Below are positions 6,823 through 12,122 of a stretch of DNA of 12,122 bases, piece after piece; positions within the stretch are counted from its first letter, which is position 1; every line of letters begins with the position of its first letter. The position numbers were made by a program, and so were the translations under genes. The DNA is from Deltaproteobacteria bacterium ADurb.Bin026 (GTDB lineage: Bacteria > Desulfobacterota > Syntrophorhabdia > Syntrophorhabdales > Syntrophorhabdaceae): assembly GCA_002071245.1 (NCBI GenBank), contig MWEV01000203.1:1-12122 (forward strand). Direction: 5' to 3'. Under the pieces are notes generated by a model. The model saw only the letters and a list, made by a program, of their open reading frames with translations. It had not been told where the DNA came from and searched no databases.

Positions 6823-6851
6823 AGGAAATGTTTCTTCCCAAATTCTTTTGA
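6345..6851 (+). pseudogene. Truncated adenine-N6 DNA methyltransferase, CcrM/HinfI type (GANTC-like)
   Basis: The N-terminal half of a beta-class N6-adenine methyltransferase. The catalytic motif IV ADPPYNL is at residues 30–36, preceded by IIQGDCIDVL (9–18). Downstream come DDWDKF, the WVIGSYHNIFR segment and KTNPMPNFKGTRFNNAHETLIWA, all closely matching CcrM and M.HinfI, which methylate GANTC. Intact relatives are around 300–360 aa and place the SAM-binding DPFxGxGTT motif near the C-terminal third; here the frame closes at 168 aa. Family resemblance ends after YKTMKAF (residue 159, base 6821). The remaining residues are translated from sequence antisense to the DnaA-like gene. The start has a good AAAGGAG site. 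Without motif I it should be inactive. A chimeric assembly join would give the same picture. Confidence 0.85.
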
Positions 6852-7415
6852 TAGGTACTCATTTTTAGCGTGTTCAGTAAAATTAACAGCGCTGTTCAAG
6901 TAGACGCTTTTCCCGGCCTTTACCGCCGTATCTGCAAGAAGGTGAAAGAGGTGGCTTTTACCGGTTCCTGGAGCGCCATATACATATATGATGTTGTTGT
7001 CTAATAAATCTTGCTCGATAAAATTCATTGCCGTATTGTAAACAAGCTTATTCGGCTCTCCGATAATATACTGATACTCTACATAATCCTTTTTTATATA
7101 ACCGTTCAATTTTCCGGGTTTAACGGCTTTTGCGGGTTCACCTGCGACAGGCGTTTTTTGGTCTGCTTCAATATCTTCAACAGTGATACGAATTGTATCT
7201 TGCTCGAAATATTCTTTTATCCTGCTCAGATCATGACGGAGGTGTTCCTTGAGGTATGTGGCGGTGGCTACGTCTTTTGCAATTATCGATATTACTTTTT
7301 CTTCTATCTTTATATAAGTATTGAGTAGTATAGCTATGTTCAAAACGCGATGAATTTCTGAATTTTCGTCGTATAGAATTAACTTTGGCAAGGTTTTGTG
7401 TGTTTTCTTATCCAT
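6783..7415 (-). pseudogene. Truncated DnaA-like AAA+ replication initiator
   Basis: The minus-strand ORF starts at ATG 7415 and gives 210 aa, of which about the first 197 appear genuine. Residues 1 to about 75 resemble the end of DnaA domain I (beta-strand, helix and strand around IKIEEKVISIIAKDVATATY and DTIRITVEDI). A proline/lysine-rich linker follows, then the start of the AAA+ domain: YQYIIGEPNKLVYNTAMNF and IIYVYGAPGTGKSHLFHLL with Walker A GAPGTGKS. Canonical DnaA has GGVGLGKT here, so this is a divergent relative, plausibly a plasmid or phage initiator. Walker B, sensors and the DNA-binding domain IV are missing because the reading frame crosses into the methyltransferase junction at about 6822. 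An in-frame TTG at 7472 would add 19 residues encoded by the repeats and is less likely. No clear Shine-Dalgarno precedes 7415. Confidence 0.7.
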
Positions 7416-7424
7416 AATTACCAA

Positions 7425-7535
7425 GTACAATAACGGTACAATAGTAGCACAATAACTGTACAATAACAACAAATTATTGTACCATCAAAAAATTATTTAA
7501 CCTCCATTGCACCTCTATTATACTTCTATTGTACC
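7425..7535. repeat. Iteron-like array of GTACAATA boxes (candidate origin or autoregulatory operator)
   Basis: Four direct copies start at 7425, 7436, 7447 and 7458 (GTACAATAAC, GTACAATAGT, GCACAATAAC, GTACAATAAC), exactly 11 bp apart. One inverted copy ends at 7482 (TTATTGTAC). Three further inverted copies end at 7512, 7523 and 7534 (ATTGCAC, ATTATAC, ATTGTAC), again 11 bp apart. Eleven base pairs is about one helical turn, so bound proteins would line up on one face. The array sits just upstream of the DnaA-like gene and is flanked by A/T-rich DNA, as in iteron origins. The boxes differ from the standard DnaA box TTATCCACA. Use as an operator is equally possible. Confidence 0.7.
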
Positions 7536-7544
7536 AGTTTTCAA
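7517..7544 (-). promoter_or_regulatory. Sigma70-type promoter for the DnaA-like gene
   Basis: On the minus strand there is TTGAAA (7539–7544), a 16-bp spacer, then TATAAT (7517–7522). Two of the GTACAATA-type boxes overlap the -10 and the spacer, so the protein binding the array would be expected to control this promoter. Transcription would proceed through the array into the truncated initiator gene. Confidence 0.6.
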
Positions 7545-7990
7545 CAAAAATATTACCGAAAAAATAAAGTAGTTCATAGTGCTTTTGGGCAAGATGCCCG
7601 CTTTAGCAGTATAGTAATAATCAACCAAAAAACATAAAGTAATATAAACATAGAAAGTGTTTTTTTAGGGCGTCCTGCCCGAACTATACCCCCACATCAG
7701 GGGGAAATCATAAAAGAAAAGACCTTTGCACAGGCCTTCACCTTGCGGTGGGGGACAACGTGTTTTAGATAAGCAAATCAACTGGCCGGCAGTACAGACG
7801 GTACGTGGGTGTCTGTATCCCGCAGGCATTTTATGTTGTGGGACGATGGCCGATAAAAATAAGAGCACTCGTTGAGGCAGGTATGGGGATCGCAAATACG
7901 AAGCGAAAATATCACTTTCGCGGAAGGATAGAAGTTTCATCATACGAAATTATCTTAAGTAAAAACATACAAAAAAACACAAAGGGAGGC
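7545..7990. other. Non-coding, hairpin-rich spacer
   Basis: About 450 bp without a convincing gene. Several short inverted repeats are visible: GGGCA/TGCCC (7587–7599), GGGC/GCCC (7668–7680), CCCCC/GGGGG (7689–7704), CACC/GGTG (7739–7750), TACAGAC/GTCTGTA (7793–7799 and 7811–7817), and GCGAAA/TTTCGC at roughly 7902–7921. A T-run follows AAAGTG at about 7659–7666. The closely spaced GC-rich hairpins between 7660 and 7820 could be an RNA leader or small RNA of the downstream operon, or terminators between the two divergent units. I recognise no known RNA family. Confidence 0.4.
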
Positions 7991-7993
7991 AAC

Positions 7994-8722
7994 ATGGGTT
8001 ACTACGTGACAATGCGCGGGGTATCGTTCACATCGCTTATCGCCCCTGAGCAGGTCAAAACAATGCTCGCTGAAAACGAGTTCATAGGCTTCAGCGACAA
8101 AGACGAAATTGAGTGGAATAAGCAGGAGAAAAGCCTGATGATAGTCCTCGTCGCCACAGGAGAGAACTTGATTCGGGAAAACAAAGACATTCCCGAATGG
8201 CTTTATGAAGTACGGCCATACGGGGACGACTATTACTTCAAGTACGACGAGAGGTTGGACGTCGAACTTGTTGAAGTAGTCACAAAACTGCTCAAGCCGG
8301 GCACATCTTGCACAATCGTCTATGATGGCGATAGCTTCAATGATATCTTCGGTCATTTTATAACCGAAGAGGGGATCTTCGAAGTCGGTTGCAAGCTGAT
8401 AGTTCATAAAAACAATCAGTGGCACGACGTGGGTGAATTAACAACGGTTTCTCCCGTCAAAGTGAACGGCGTAGAATGCCGCTTCACATATTTACCAGGA
8501 GAACTCCCCTGGTTCAAGCCAACGGAAAAGCTCCCGTATCGCTTTGACATCCGTCACGGCGAGGACGGCGAACCGTGTACAATAGAGAAGCAGGTTTTTG
8601 CCAACTATTACGGGACGATATTGTCCCCCGTTGACTTTTTAGCTGACAGCAAAGACGGTTACGTTGACATCAGGGTTTGCCCTGACTGCAACAAACCGCA
8701 CCCAGACTTCATATCCCTGTAA
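7994..8722 (+). CDS. Hypothetical protein, first gene of accessory operon
   Basis: A 242-aa protein I do not recognise with confidence. ATG 7994 is chosen because AGGGAGG lies at 7983–7989; the frame stays open upstream to 7805 but crosses hairpin-rich non-coding DNA. The N-terminal half is acidic and soluble, with no signal peptide or membrane segment. The C-terminal third (YRFDIRHGEDGEPCTIEKQV followed by FANYYGTILS) is reminiscent of small domains associated with large polyvalent proteins of mobile elements, but that is a weak impression. It ends with CPDCNKPH, a half zinc-ribbon-like CxxC. It is followed after 93 bp by the GHKL ATPase gene with a similar leader (A-rich, then GGAGGC), so the two probably work in the same element. 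Confidence 0.75.
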   Translation: MGYYVTMRGVSFTSLIAPEQVKTMLAENEFIGFSDKDEIEWNKQEKSLMIVLVATGENLIRENKDIPEWLYEVRPYGDDYYFKYDERLDVELVEVVTKLLKPGTSCTIVYDGDSFNDIFGHFITEEGIFEVGCKLIVHKNNQWHDVGELTTVSPVKVNGVECRFTYLPGELPWFKPTEKLPYRFDIRHGEDGEPCTIEKQVFANYYGTILSPVDFLADSKDGYVDIRVCPDCNKPHPDFISL

Positions 8723-8815
8723 AAATTCGATAAATGCTGCGGTGTCCAAGACCACAGCAAAGTTATCAGTTCTGAAAATAAAAATAAAAATCACAAATAC
8801 AAAAAAGGAGGCAGT

Positions 8816-10465
8816 ATGACAAATGCAAACTCAACCGCCGAGGCGGTAAAATTTAACACAATCAACAGCGAGAGATTCTTTCAACAGATTCCCCATTTCT
8901 TTGAAAGACCCGAAGGGGTCTTGCTTGAGATTGCTCAAAACGCTCATAGGGCGGGGGCAACAAAGCTGGATATAACGTTGTCCGACAACGCCCTTGTGGC
9001 TATCGATAACGGCCACGGTGCTGATTCCGTGGTACCCTTGCTCTGTTTGTCCGATTCGGCATGGCACAAAGAGGTAGAAGAAGGGCAGATGCCTGCCGGA
9101 TGGGGGCTGTTTTATTTGGTGGCAATATCCGAAAGGGTAAGCTTTCGGAGCAACTTCGGTTACATCGAGGTAGACTGCAACAAATTCCTCAACGTTACCG
9201 GGTACAGGGAAGGCCTGTTCGGGCTTATGAAACCGGGAGACAAAGCACCCGGATTCATGCTAAAAGCCGTTCTAAAAGATGAAGTGGCGGCTAAATTTGC
9301 GAAATCAGTTCAAACGTACAATTTGGGGTTTTTCCCGCTGGATATAACGTTTAACGGGAAACCAATAGAGCGGCTGTCCCTATCTAAAATGATGGAAAAT
9401 TACGGGTTCATTACACTGCCGGATTTCAAGCCGGGGTGCAAGGTGTATCTGAACAGCACGCATAGAGGCTTATTTACCGATGGAAAGGCGAACTATAACA
9501 AAATTGGTGCCGTGTTTCACGGCATCCCCATAAATGTATCGCTGTCAGAGTACTACAACTATTTTTCGGAAAAACTGTATATAGAAGTGACAGAAGGCTG
9601 TCCGATTACACCTGTGTTGCCTTATAGGACAACAATAAAGAAGGATGAGAAATTGGCCGAACTTGTCGAATATGTCCGTCAGTACATCGTCGCTGACGCA
9701 AAAGAAAAAATTACTAATACGGATGTAGAACAGGAAATAGTTGAAGCACTGCACACTCTCGAAAGGGCAATGACACAGGAAGAGTTGGATACCATGGATA
9801 TCTGGTATGTAAATGTTACTGACCTTGCCGATACAAAGTGGGAAGATTTAGAGACAATGGTTGTAAAAAAGGGAGAAACAGTCCCTTCGAACAAACATGT
9901 CATTTTGAAAATAAACGGCGAAGAAGTATTGACTGACTTTGTGGTCGAGGAAATTGGGATAAAGCATGTTAAGAGCCCCTTGAGGGTACCGAGATGGCTA
10001 AAATCGATACCGCAAGAAGAAGTCGTTGCAAGCGTTAGTGTTGCCTCCGATGAAATGTCCAAACAACAGACAACATCTTATAATTATACGTGGTGCAAAG
10101 CCGAAAGCATCACCGTCGGAGGAAAAGCGCTTACGACACTTTGTACCATTAACGACTACCGCGAGATTGATACTATTTTTTACACGAATTCCCCGAAGGA
10201 TTTCTTGAATATCGATGATATCGTCTTCCGTAATTGGTTGTTCATAACAGACGGATACGACTATGATACCCAGGAAAGCGACTTTCGACAAAATGTTTCA
10301 AGCGATATACAAAGGCTAATAGGCCAATATGAGTTATCGGACCTCCTGAAAGGGTTGTGGGTAGCCGGTGTTGTACCCTACCATGTGCAAGAAATTCATT
10401 TGTTTAACAAAAAAATGAGGATTGTAATGAAGGACGGTACCGAGTCGCTTCTGAATGTAGCGTAA
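8816..10465 (+). CDS. GHKL-type ATPase (HSP90/MutL/histidine-kinase-like ATP-binding domain)
   Basis: A 549-aa protein with an N-terminal Bergerat-fold ATP-binding domain. The N box is EIAQNAHRAGA with E38 and N42, the G1 box is IDNGHG (63–68), and the G2-like glycine-rich lid motif is MPAGWGLFYLVAISERV (92–108). The combination is characteristic of GHKL proteins (HSP90, MutL, gyrase B, histidine kinases, MORC). There is no phospho-acceptor, HAMP or receiver domain and no membrane segment, so it is not an ordinary sensor kinase. The remaining 400 residues are unrecognised. RBS AAAGGAGG directly precedes ATG 8816. It lies between an unknown protein and three small genes in one operon, consistent with a role in a mobile element, for example DNA transactions or defence. 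That role is inference only. Confidence 0.8.
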   Translation: MTNANSTAEAVKFNTINSERFFQQIPHFFERPEGVLLEIAQNAHRAGATKLDITLSDNALVAIDNGHGADSVVPLLCLSDSAWHKEVEEGQMPAGWGLFYLVAISERVSFRSNFGYIEVDCNKFLNVTGYREGLFGLMKPGDKAPGFMLKAVLKDEVAAKFAKSVQTYNLGFFPLDITFNGKPIERLSLSKMMENYGFITLPDFKPGCKVYLNSTHRGLFTDGKANYNKIGAVFHGIPINVSLSEYYNYFSEKLYIEVTEGCPITPVLPYRTTIKKDEKLAELVEYVRQYIVADAKEKITNTDVEQEIVEALHTLERAMTQEELDTMDIWYVNVTDLADTKWEDLETMVVKKGETVPSNKHVILKINGEEVLTDFVVEEIGIKHVKSPLRVPRWLKSIPQEEVVASVSVASDEMSKQQTTSYNYTWCKAESITVGGKALTTLCTINDYREIDTIFYTNSPKDFLNIDDIVFRNWLFITDGYDYDTQESDFRQNVSSDIQRLIGQYELSDLLKGLWVAGVVPYHVQEIHLFNKKMRIVMKDGTESLLNVA

Positions 10466-10479
10466 CCGGAGGGAAAGGA

Positions 10480-10659
10480 ATGAAGGTATACGTATTGACA
10501 AGAGTCGTAAACAACGACTTCATACTCAACATCGGCGTGTTTTCGACAGAAGAAAAGGCACGCGGATTCACAGAAAAAATGGAAGCAGTAAAAAATCCAC
10601 TATTTTCAGTTGTTCACCATATCACTGAAATGGAAGTGGATGCTTTACTGAAAGAATAA
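10480..10659 (+). CDS. Small hypothetical protein, 59 aa (DUF7336-like)
   Basis: A short ORF starting ATG 10480, 14 bp after the GHKL gene, with GGAGGGAAAGG as ribosome-binding region. It encodes MKVYVLTRVVNNDFILNIGV, continues FSTEEKARGF and ends EVDALLKE. The pattern of a beta-strand start (KVYVLT), a GVFST turn and an EEKA helix is seen in small phage and plasmid proteins of unknown function. It is cytoplasmic with no cysteines. It probably forms a two-stranded sheet and helix and is translated as part of the operon. Confidence 0.7.
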   Translation: MKVYVLTRVVNNDFILNIGVFSTEEKARGFTEKMEAVKNPLFSVVHHITEMEVDALLKE

Positions 10660-10674
10660 AAGGAGGAGGCCGAC

Positions 10675-10893
10675 ATGCTCTATAAAAACAACAGGCGGGG
10701 AATTCTTCGTAACGAAAGTCTCGTAGAAACAGTCCTCGACCAAGACGCTGATCGCCGAATCAAACTTTTGAATGAAGGGATTACGCCGTTCGAAAAGCAG
10801 CGCCTTAACACACATTACTACGGCATACCCGCAACAGGCGTCATGAAGGGGTGCACACGGATTGTCCGGGTCACGGAAAAAGCAACGGAGTAA
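10675..10893 (+). CDS. Small hypothetical protein, 72 aa
   Basis: Starts at ATG 10675 behind a strong AAAAGGAGGAGG site, 15 bp after the preceding stop. The 72-aa product is basic at the N-terminus (MLYKNNRRGIL) and ends in a segment with GCTRIVRVTEKATE. No motif is recognised. The ribosome-binding site and tight packing between small genes of the operon support it being translated. Confidence 0.6.
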   Translation: MLYKNNRRGILRNESLVETVLDQDADRRIKLLNEGITPFEKQRLNTHYYGIPATGVMKGCTRIVRVTEKATE

Positions 10894-10924
10894 GTGATGG
10901 AAACACTCTCTGAGACATGAATCA

Positions 10925-10945
10925 CAGACATTGTTTCTATGTCTG
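10925..10945 (+). promoter_or_regulatory. Perfect 7-bp inverted repeat before the 75-aa gene
   Basis: CAGACAT (10925–10931) and ATGTCTG (10939–10945) are separated by 7 nt and lie in the 85-bp gap before the GGAGG site of the next gene. It could be an mRNA hairpin controlling that gene or an operator. No T-run follows, so it is not an intrinsic terminator. Confidence 0.4.
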
Positions 10946-10978
10946 CGGTTTCGAAGGCTCCGGCGTGGAGGCAAAGAA

Positions 10979-11206
10979 ATGCATTATGATATAAGCATAT
11001 TACAACCGGACAGGGCAGCTGATTTTATGGCTACTGATCCGGCCTTTATCGATAGTGTCGTTCAGCGAGACTATCAGAAATACATTGAGGAGGGGGGCAA
11101 GAAGGTGGTGGTTGCTAAAGCTGCAACAAGCAACGTACTGCCGCCGGATAAACCAATCCCCCAACAAAAAAACAAAGTAAAGCCTATGCAACTGGCACTA
11201 TTTTGA
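10979..11206 (+). CDS. 75-aa protein with C-terminal sliding-clamp-binding peptide
   Basis: Start ATG 10979 is chosen because GGAGG is at 10966–10970. The frame is open further upstream but would read through the inverted repeat. The N-terminal part (MHYDISILQPDRAADFMATD, then PAFIDSVVQRDYQKYIEEGG) is predicted helical. The C-terminal part is a flexible Pro/Lys/Gln-rich tail ending exactly in MQLALF. QLxLF is the classic bacterial beta-clamp-binding pentapeptide found at polymerase and repair-protein ends. This suggests a small protein tethered to the replication clamp, for example a clamp modulator or recruiter. It is the last gene before the terminator. Confidence 0.68.
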   Translation: MHYDISILQPDRAADFMATDPAFIDSVVQRDYQKYIEEGGKKVVVAKAATSNVLPPDKPIPQQKNKVKPMQLALF

Positions 11207-11210
11207 AAGT

Positions 11211-11243
11211 AAAGACCGGACCGTAATGGTTCGGTCTTTTTTT
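11211..11243 (+). terminator. Rho-independent terminator
   Basis: AAAGACCGGACC (11211–11222) pairs with GGTTCGGTCTTT (11228–11239) over 12 bp with one G-T wobble and a GTAAT loop. It runs into a seven-T stretch (11237–11243), 4 bp after the stop of the 75-aa gene. It closes the operon beginning at 7994. Confidence 0.92.
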
Positions 11244-11313
11244 GTTGAATTTGTCAACTAAAAACGACCTTTTAAAATCGTCATGTTTTTTATAGTGATA
11301 ATGTTCATATTAT

Positions 11314-11342
11314 TTGACATATTTAGTAACATAATATACAAA
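11314..11342 (+). promoter_or_regulatory. Promoter of the second operon
   Basis: A perfect -35 TTGACA (11314–11319) is followed by an A/T-rich region with two -10 candidates: TATACA at 11335–11340 (15-bp spacer) or TACAAA at 11337–11342 (17-bp spacer). It lies between the terminator and the next gene. ATATTAT motifs flank both elements (11307–11313, 11347–11353, inverted at 11331–11337), suggesting repressor control. Confidence 0.55.
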
Positions 11343-11382
11343 TTACATATTATGAGTTGCACCAGAAAAAAAAGGAGCTTTT

Positions 11383-11787
11383 GTGGCATTCAAAAACGGG
11401 AATAATACATATGAAAAGCAAAAATACGGAGGCATAATTGTGAGAGATAAAATCTACGAGGCAATAATTGAAAAGTTGCCGTGTACTTGTGATGCGGCAT
11501 ACAAAGATCGGGGACTGGTTGCCCCAGACTGCCCCCGCTGCATTTTTGCATGGGAAATAACTGACAGTGTATGCGAACTGCTCAATATACAGTATGATGA
11601 GATAACCGAGCTTAGGGGCGAAATAGCCGAGCTTAAAAAAGAACTCGCGCTTAATGCGTCCATGCTTGCCAGGCAATGTAATTTAGCAAGAGAAGCTGAA
11701 GCAAAGGAAATGAAATCGCAAAAGGAAATTGAACGCCTCAAACAAGAGTTATCCAGTACAGAACGTTGCTGGAAAAAAGAGTTTTAG
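11383..11787 (+). CDS. Small Cys-motif, coiled-coil hypothetical protein
   Basis: The ORF begins with GTG 11383 behind AAGGAG (134 aa). An internal in-frame GTG at 11440 with GGAGG 7 nt upstream gives 115 aa and is an equally good start. The core contains CTC then APDCPRC (a CxC plus CxxC set that could bind zinc), followed by a heptad-like coiled coil rich in Glu, Lys and Leu (ITELRGEIAELKKELAL and onward to the end). No enzyme motif is seen. Such small zinc-finger-like coiled-coil proteins are common in phage and plasmid accessory operons, but I cannot assign a function. It is the first gene of the second operon. Confidence 0.65.
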   Translation: MAFKNGNNTYEKQKYGGIIVRDKIYEAIIEKLPCTCDAAYKDRGLVAPDCPRCIFAWEITDSVCELLNIQYDEITELRGEIAELKKELALNASMLARQCNLAREAEAKEMKSQKEIERLKQELSSTERCWKKEF

Positions 11788-11798
11788 TAAGATACCAC

Positions 11799-12026
11799 AT
11801 GAATAAGTTACCAGATGGTTTGAAATATGCCCTTTGCGCTCTGAGCTTTTTTAGCACACGCGGAGGCAGGAGGCCACGATTCAAAAATGCGACAAGGCGG
11901 TACAACAAAGCTCAAACAGTGCCAAAACGCGCGGAAAACGTTCGCATGTGCAGGCATTATATAGCCAAGGCGCGTGAGGCAGGCTTCCGGGGGTCAGTGC
12001 GGGCGCAAGCGGCGCAATATTTTTAA
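11799..12026 (+). CDS. Small basic hypothetical protein, 75 aa
   Basis: ATG 11799 follows the previous stop by 11 bp with only a weak ribosome-binding region. TTG 11766 in the same frame would overlap the previous gene. The product is strongly basic (clusters such as RGGRRPRFKNATRRYNKA) with a C-terminal helix ending RAQAAQYF, which suggests nucleic-acid binding. No family is recognised. It sits 9 bp before the helicase gene. Confidence 0.5.
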   Translation: MNKLPDGLKYALCALSFFSTRGGRRPRFKNATRRYNKAQTVPKRAENVRMCRHYIAKAREAGFRGSVRAQAAQYF

Positions 12027-12035
12027 GGGGGGTAA

Positions 12036-12122
12036 ATGAATATATCGTTTTTGAATAGTTTAAACGGTTCGCAGTATGAAGCGGTAACCACGATAAAGGG
12101 TCCGGTTCTGGTCATAGCCGGG
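12036..12122 (+). CDS. UvrD/PcrA/Rep-type DNA helicase, 5' end only
   Basis: Starts at ATG 12036 with a GGGGGG tract just upstream and runs off the window after 29 codons. The readable part contains LNGSQYEAV followed by GPVLVIAG, the Q-motif and the beginning of Walker A (expected AGAGSGKT) of superfamily 1A helicases. These unwind DNA 3'-5' in repair and rolling-circle replication. Its place after two small accessory genes suggests an element-borne copy rather than the housekeeping gene, but the truncation prevents a firm call. Confidence 0.82.
   Translation, partial: MNISFLNSLNGSQYEAVTTIKGPVLVIAG

Noticed and set aside
7416..7472. TTG start at 7472 for the DnaA-like gene
   Set aside because: The added residues are simply translated GTACAATA repeats, and no ribosome-binding site is positioned for it.
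7425..7535. CRISPR array
   Set aside because: Repeats are 11-bp units without unique spacers and occur in both orientations; iterons or operators fit better.
7665..7943. Minus-strand 92-aa frame in the hairpin-rich spacer
   Set aside because: The translation (Pro/Cys-rich, irregular) matches nothing I recognise and passes through five inverted repeats; no good ribosome-binding site.
7805..7993. N-terminal extension of the 242-aa protein to 7805
   Set aside because: Strong AGGGAGG just before ATG 7994 marks the start; upstream sequence is hairpin-rich and non-coding in character.
9679..10291. Antisense frames of 127 and 97 aa within the GHKL gene
   Set aside because: They are shadows of the GHKL coding sequence with no ribosome-binding site or recognisable domain.

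Overview
The window reads as part of a bacterial mobile integron cassette array (about 1–6822) joined to a damaged replicon-like segment (6822–7540) and then to two operons of small accessory genes (7990–12122). The host cannot be named. The downstream genes have strong Shine-Dalgarno sequences, as in Firmicutes or spirochaetes. The beta-lactamase cassette has a weak, A-rich leader and resembles VEB/PER-type enzymes thought to come from Bacteroidota. No integrase gene is in the window. If present, it should lie upstream of base 1.

Cassette array. The array is recognised by recombination sites with paired R''/R' boxes (RYYYAAC...GTTRRRY), long complementary arms, and R'' boxes that match the first bases of their own cassette. 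Bases 1–71 carry two 21-bp imperfect palindromes and end in ACAAACAA-GTTAGGC, which resembles the crossover end of an attI site. Cassette 1 (72–2936) holds a complete three-gene restriction-modification system: methyltransferase, PD-(D/E)XK endonuclease, second methyltransferase. Cassette 2 (2937–4981) holds a DUF262/GmrSD-like nuclease, a type IV-restriction-like defence protein. Cassette 3 (4982–6072) holds a class A2 beta-lactamase. Cassette 4 (6073–6266) appears to have no ORF. Cassette 5 starts at 6267 with a CcrM/HinfI-like adenine methyltransferase that breaks off at about 6822. Most cargo therefore acts on foreign DNA, with one antibiotic-resistance gene.

Junction and vestigial replicon. 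At about 6822 the methyltransferase abuts, tail to tail, a truncated minus-strand DnaA-like AAA+ initiator that has lost everything from before Walker B. Upstream of the initiator are eight GTACAATA-type boxes, mostly phased at exactly 11 bp, overlapping a good sigma70-type promoter. This looks like an iteron origin or an autoregulatory operator. Its initiator is now broken, or the contig is chimeric at this point.

Right arm. After a hairpin-rich non-coding stretch (7545–7990) comes a co-directional operon: an unknown 242-aa protein, a GHKL-type ATPase, and small proteins of 59, 72 and 75 aa. The 75-aa protein ends in QLALF, a likely sliding-clamp-binding peptide. The operon closes at a strong intrinsic terminator (11211–11243). 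A second operon starts from a TTGACA promoter surrounded by ATATTAT motifs. It encodes a Cys-rich coiled-coil protein, a small basic protein, and the beginning of a UvrD/PcrA-type helicase that runs off the window.
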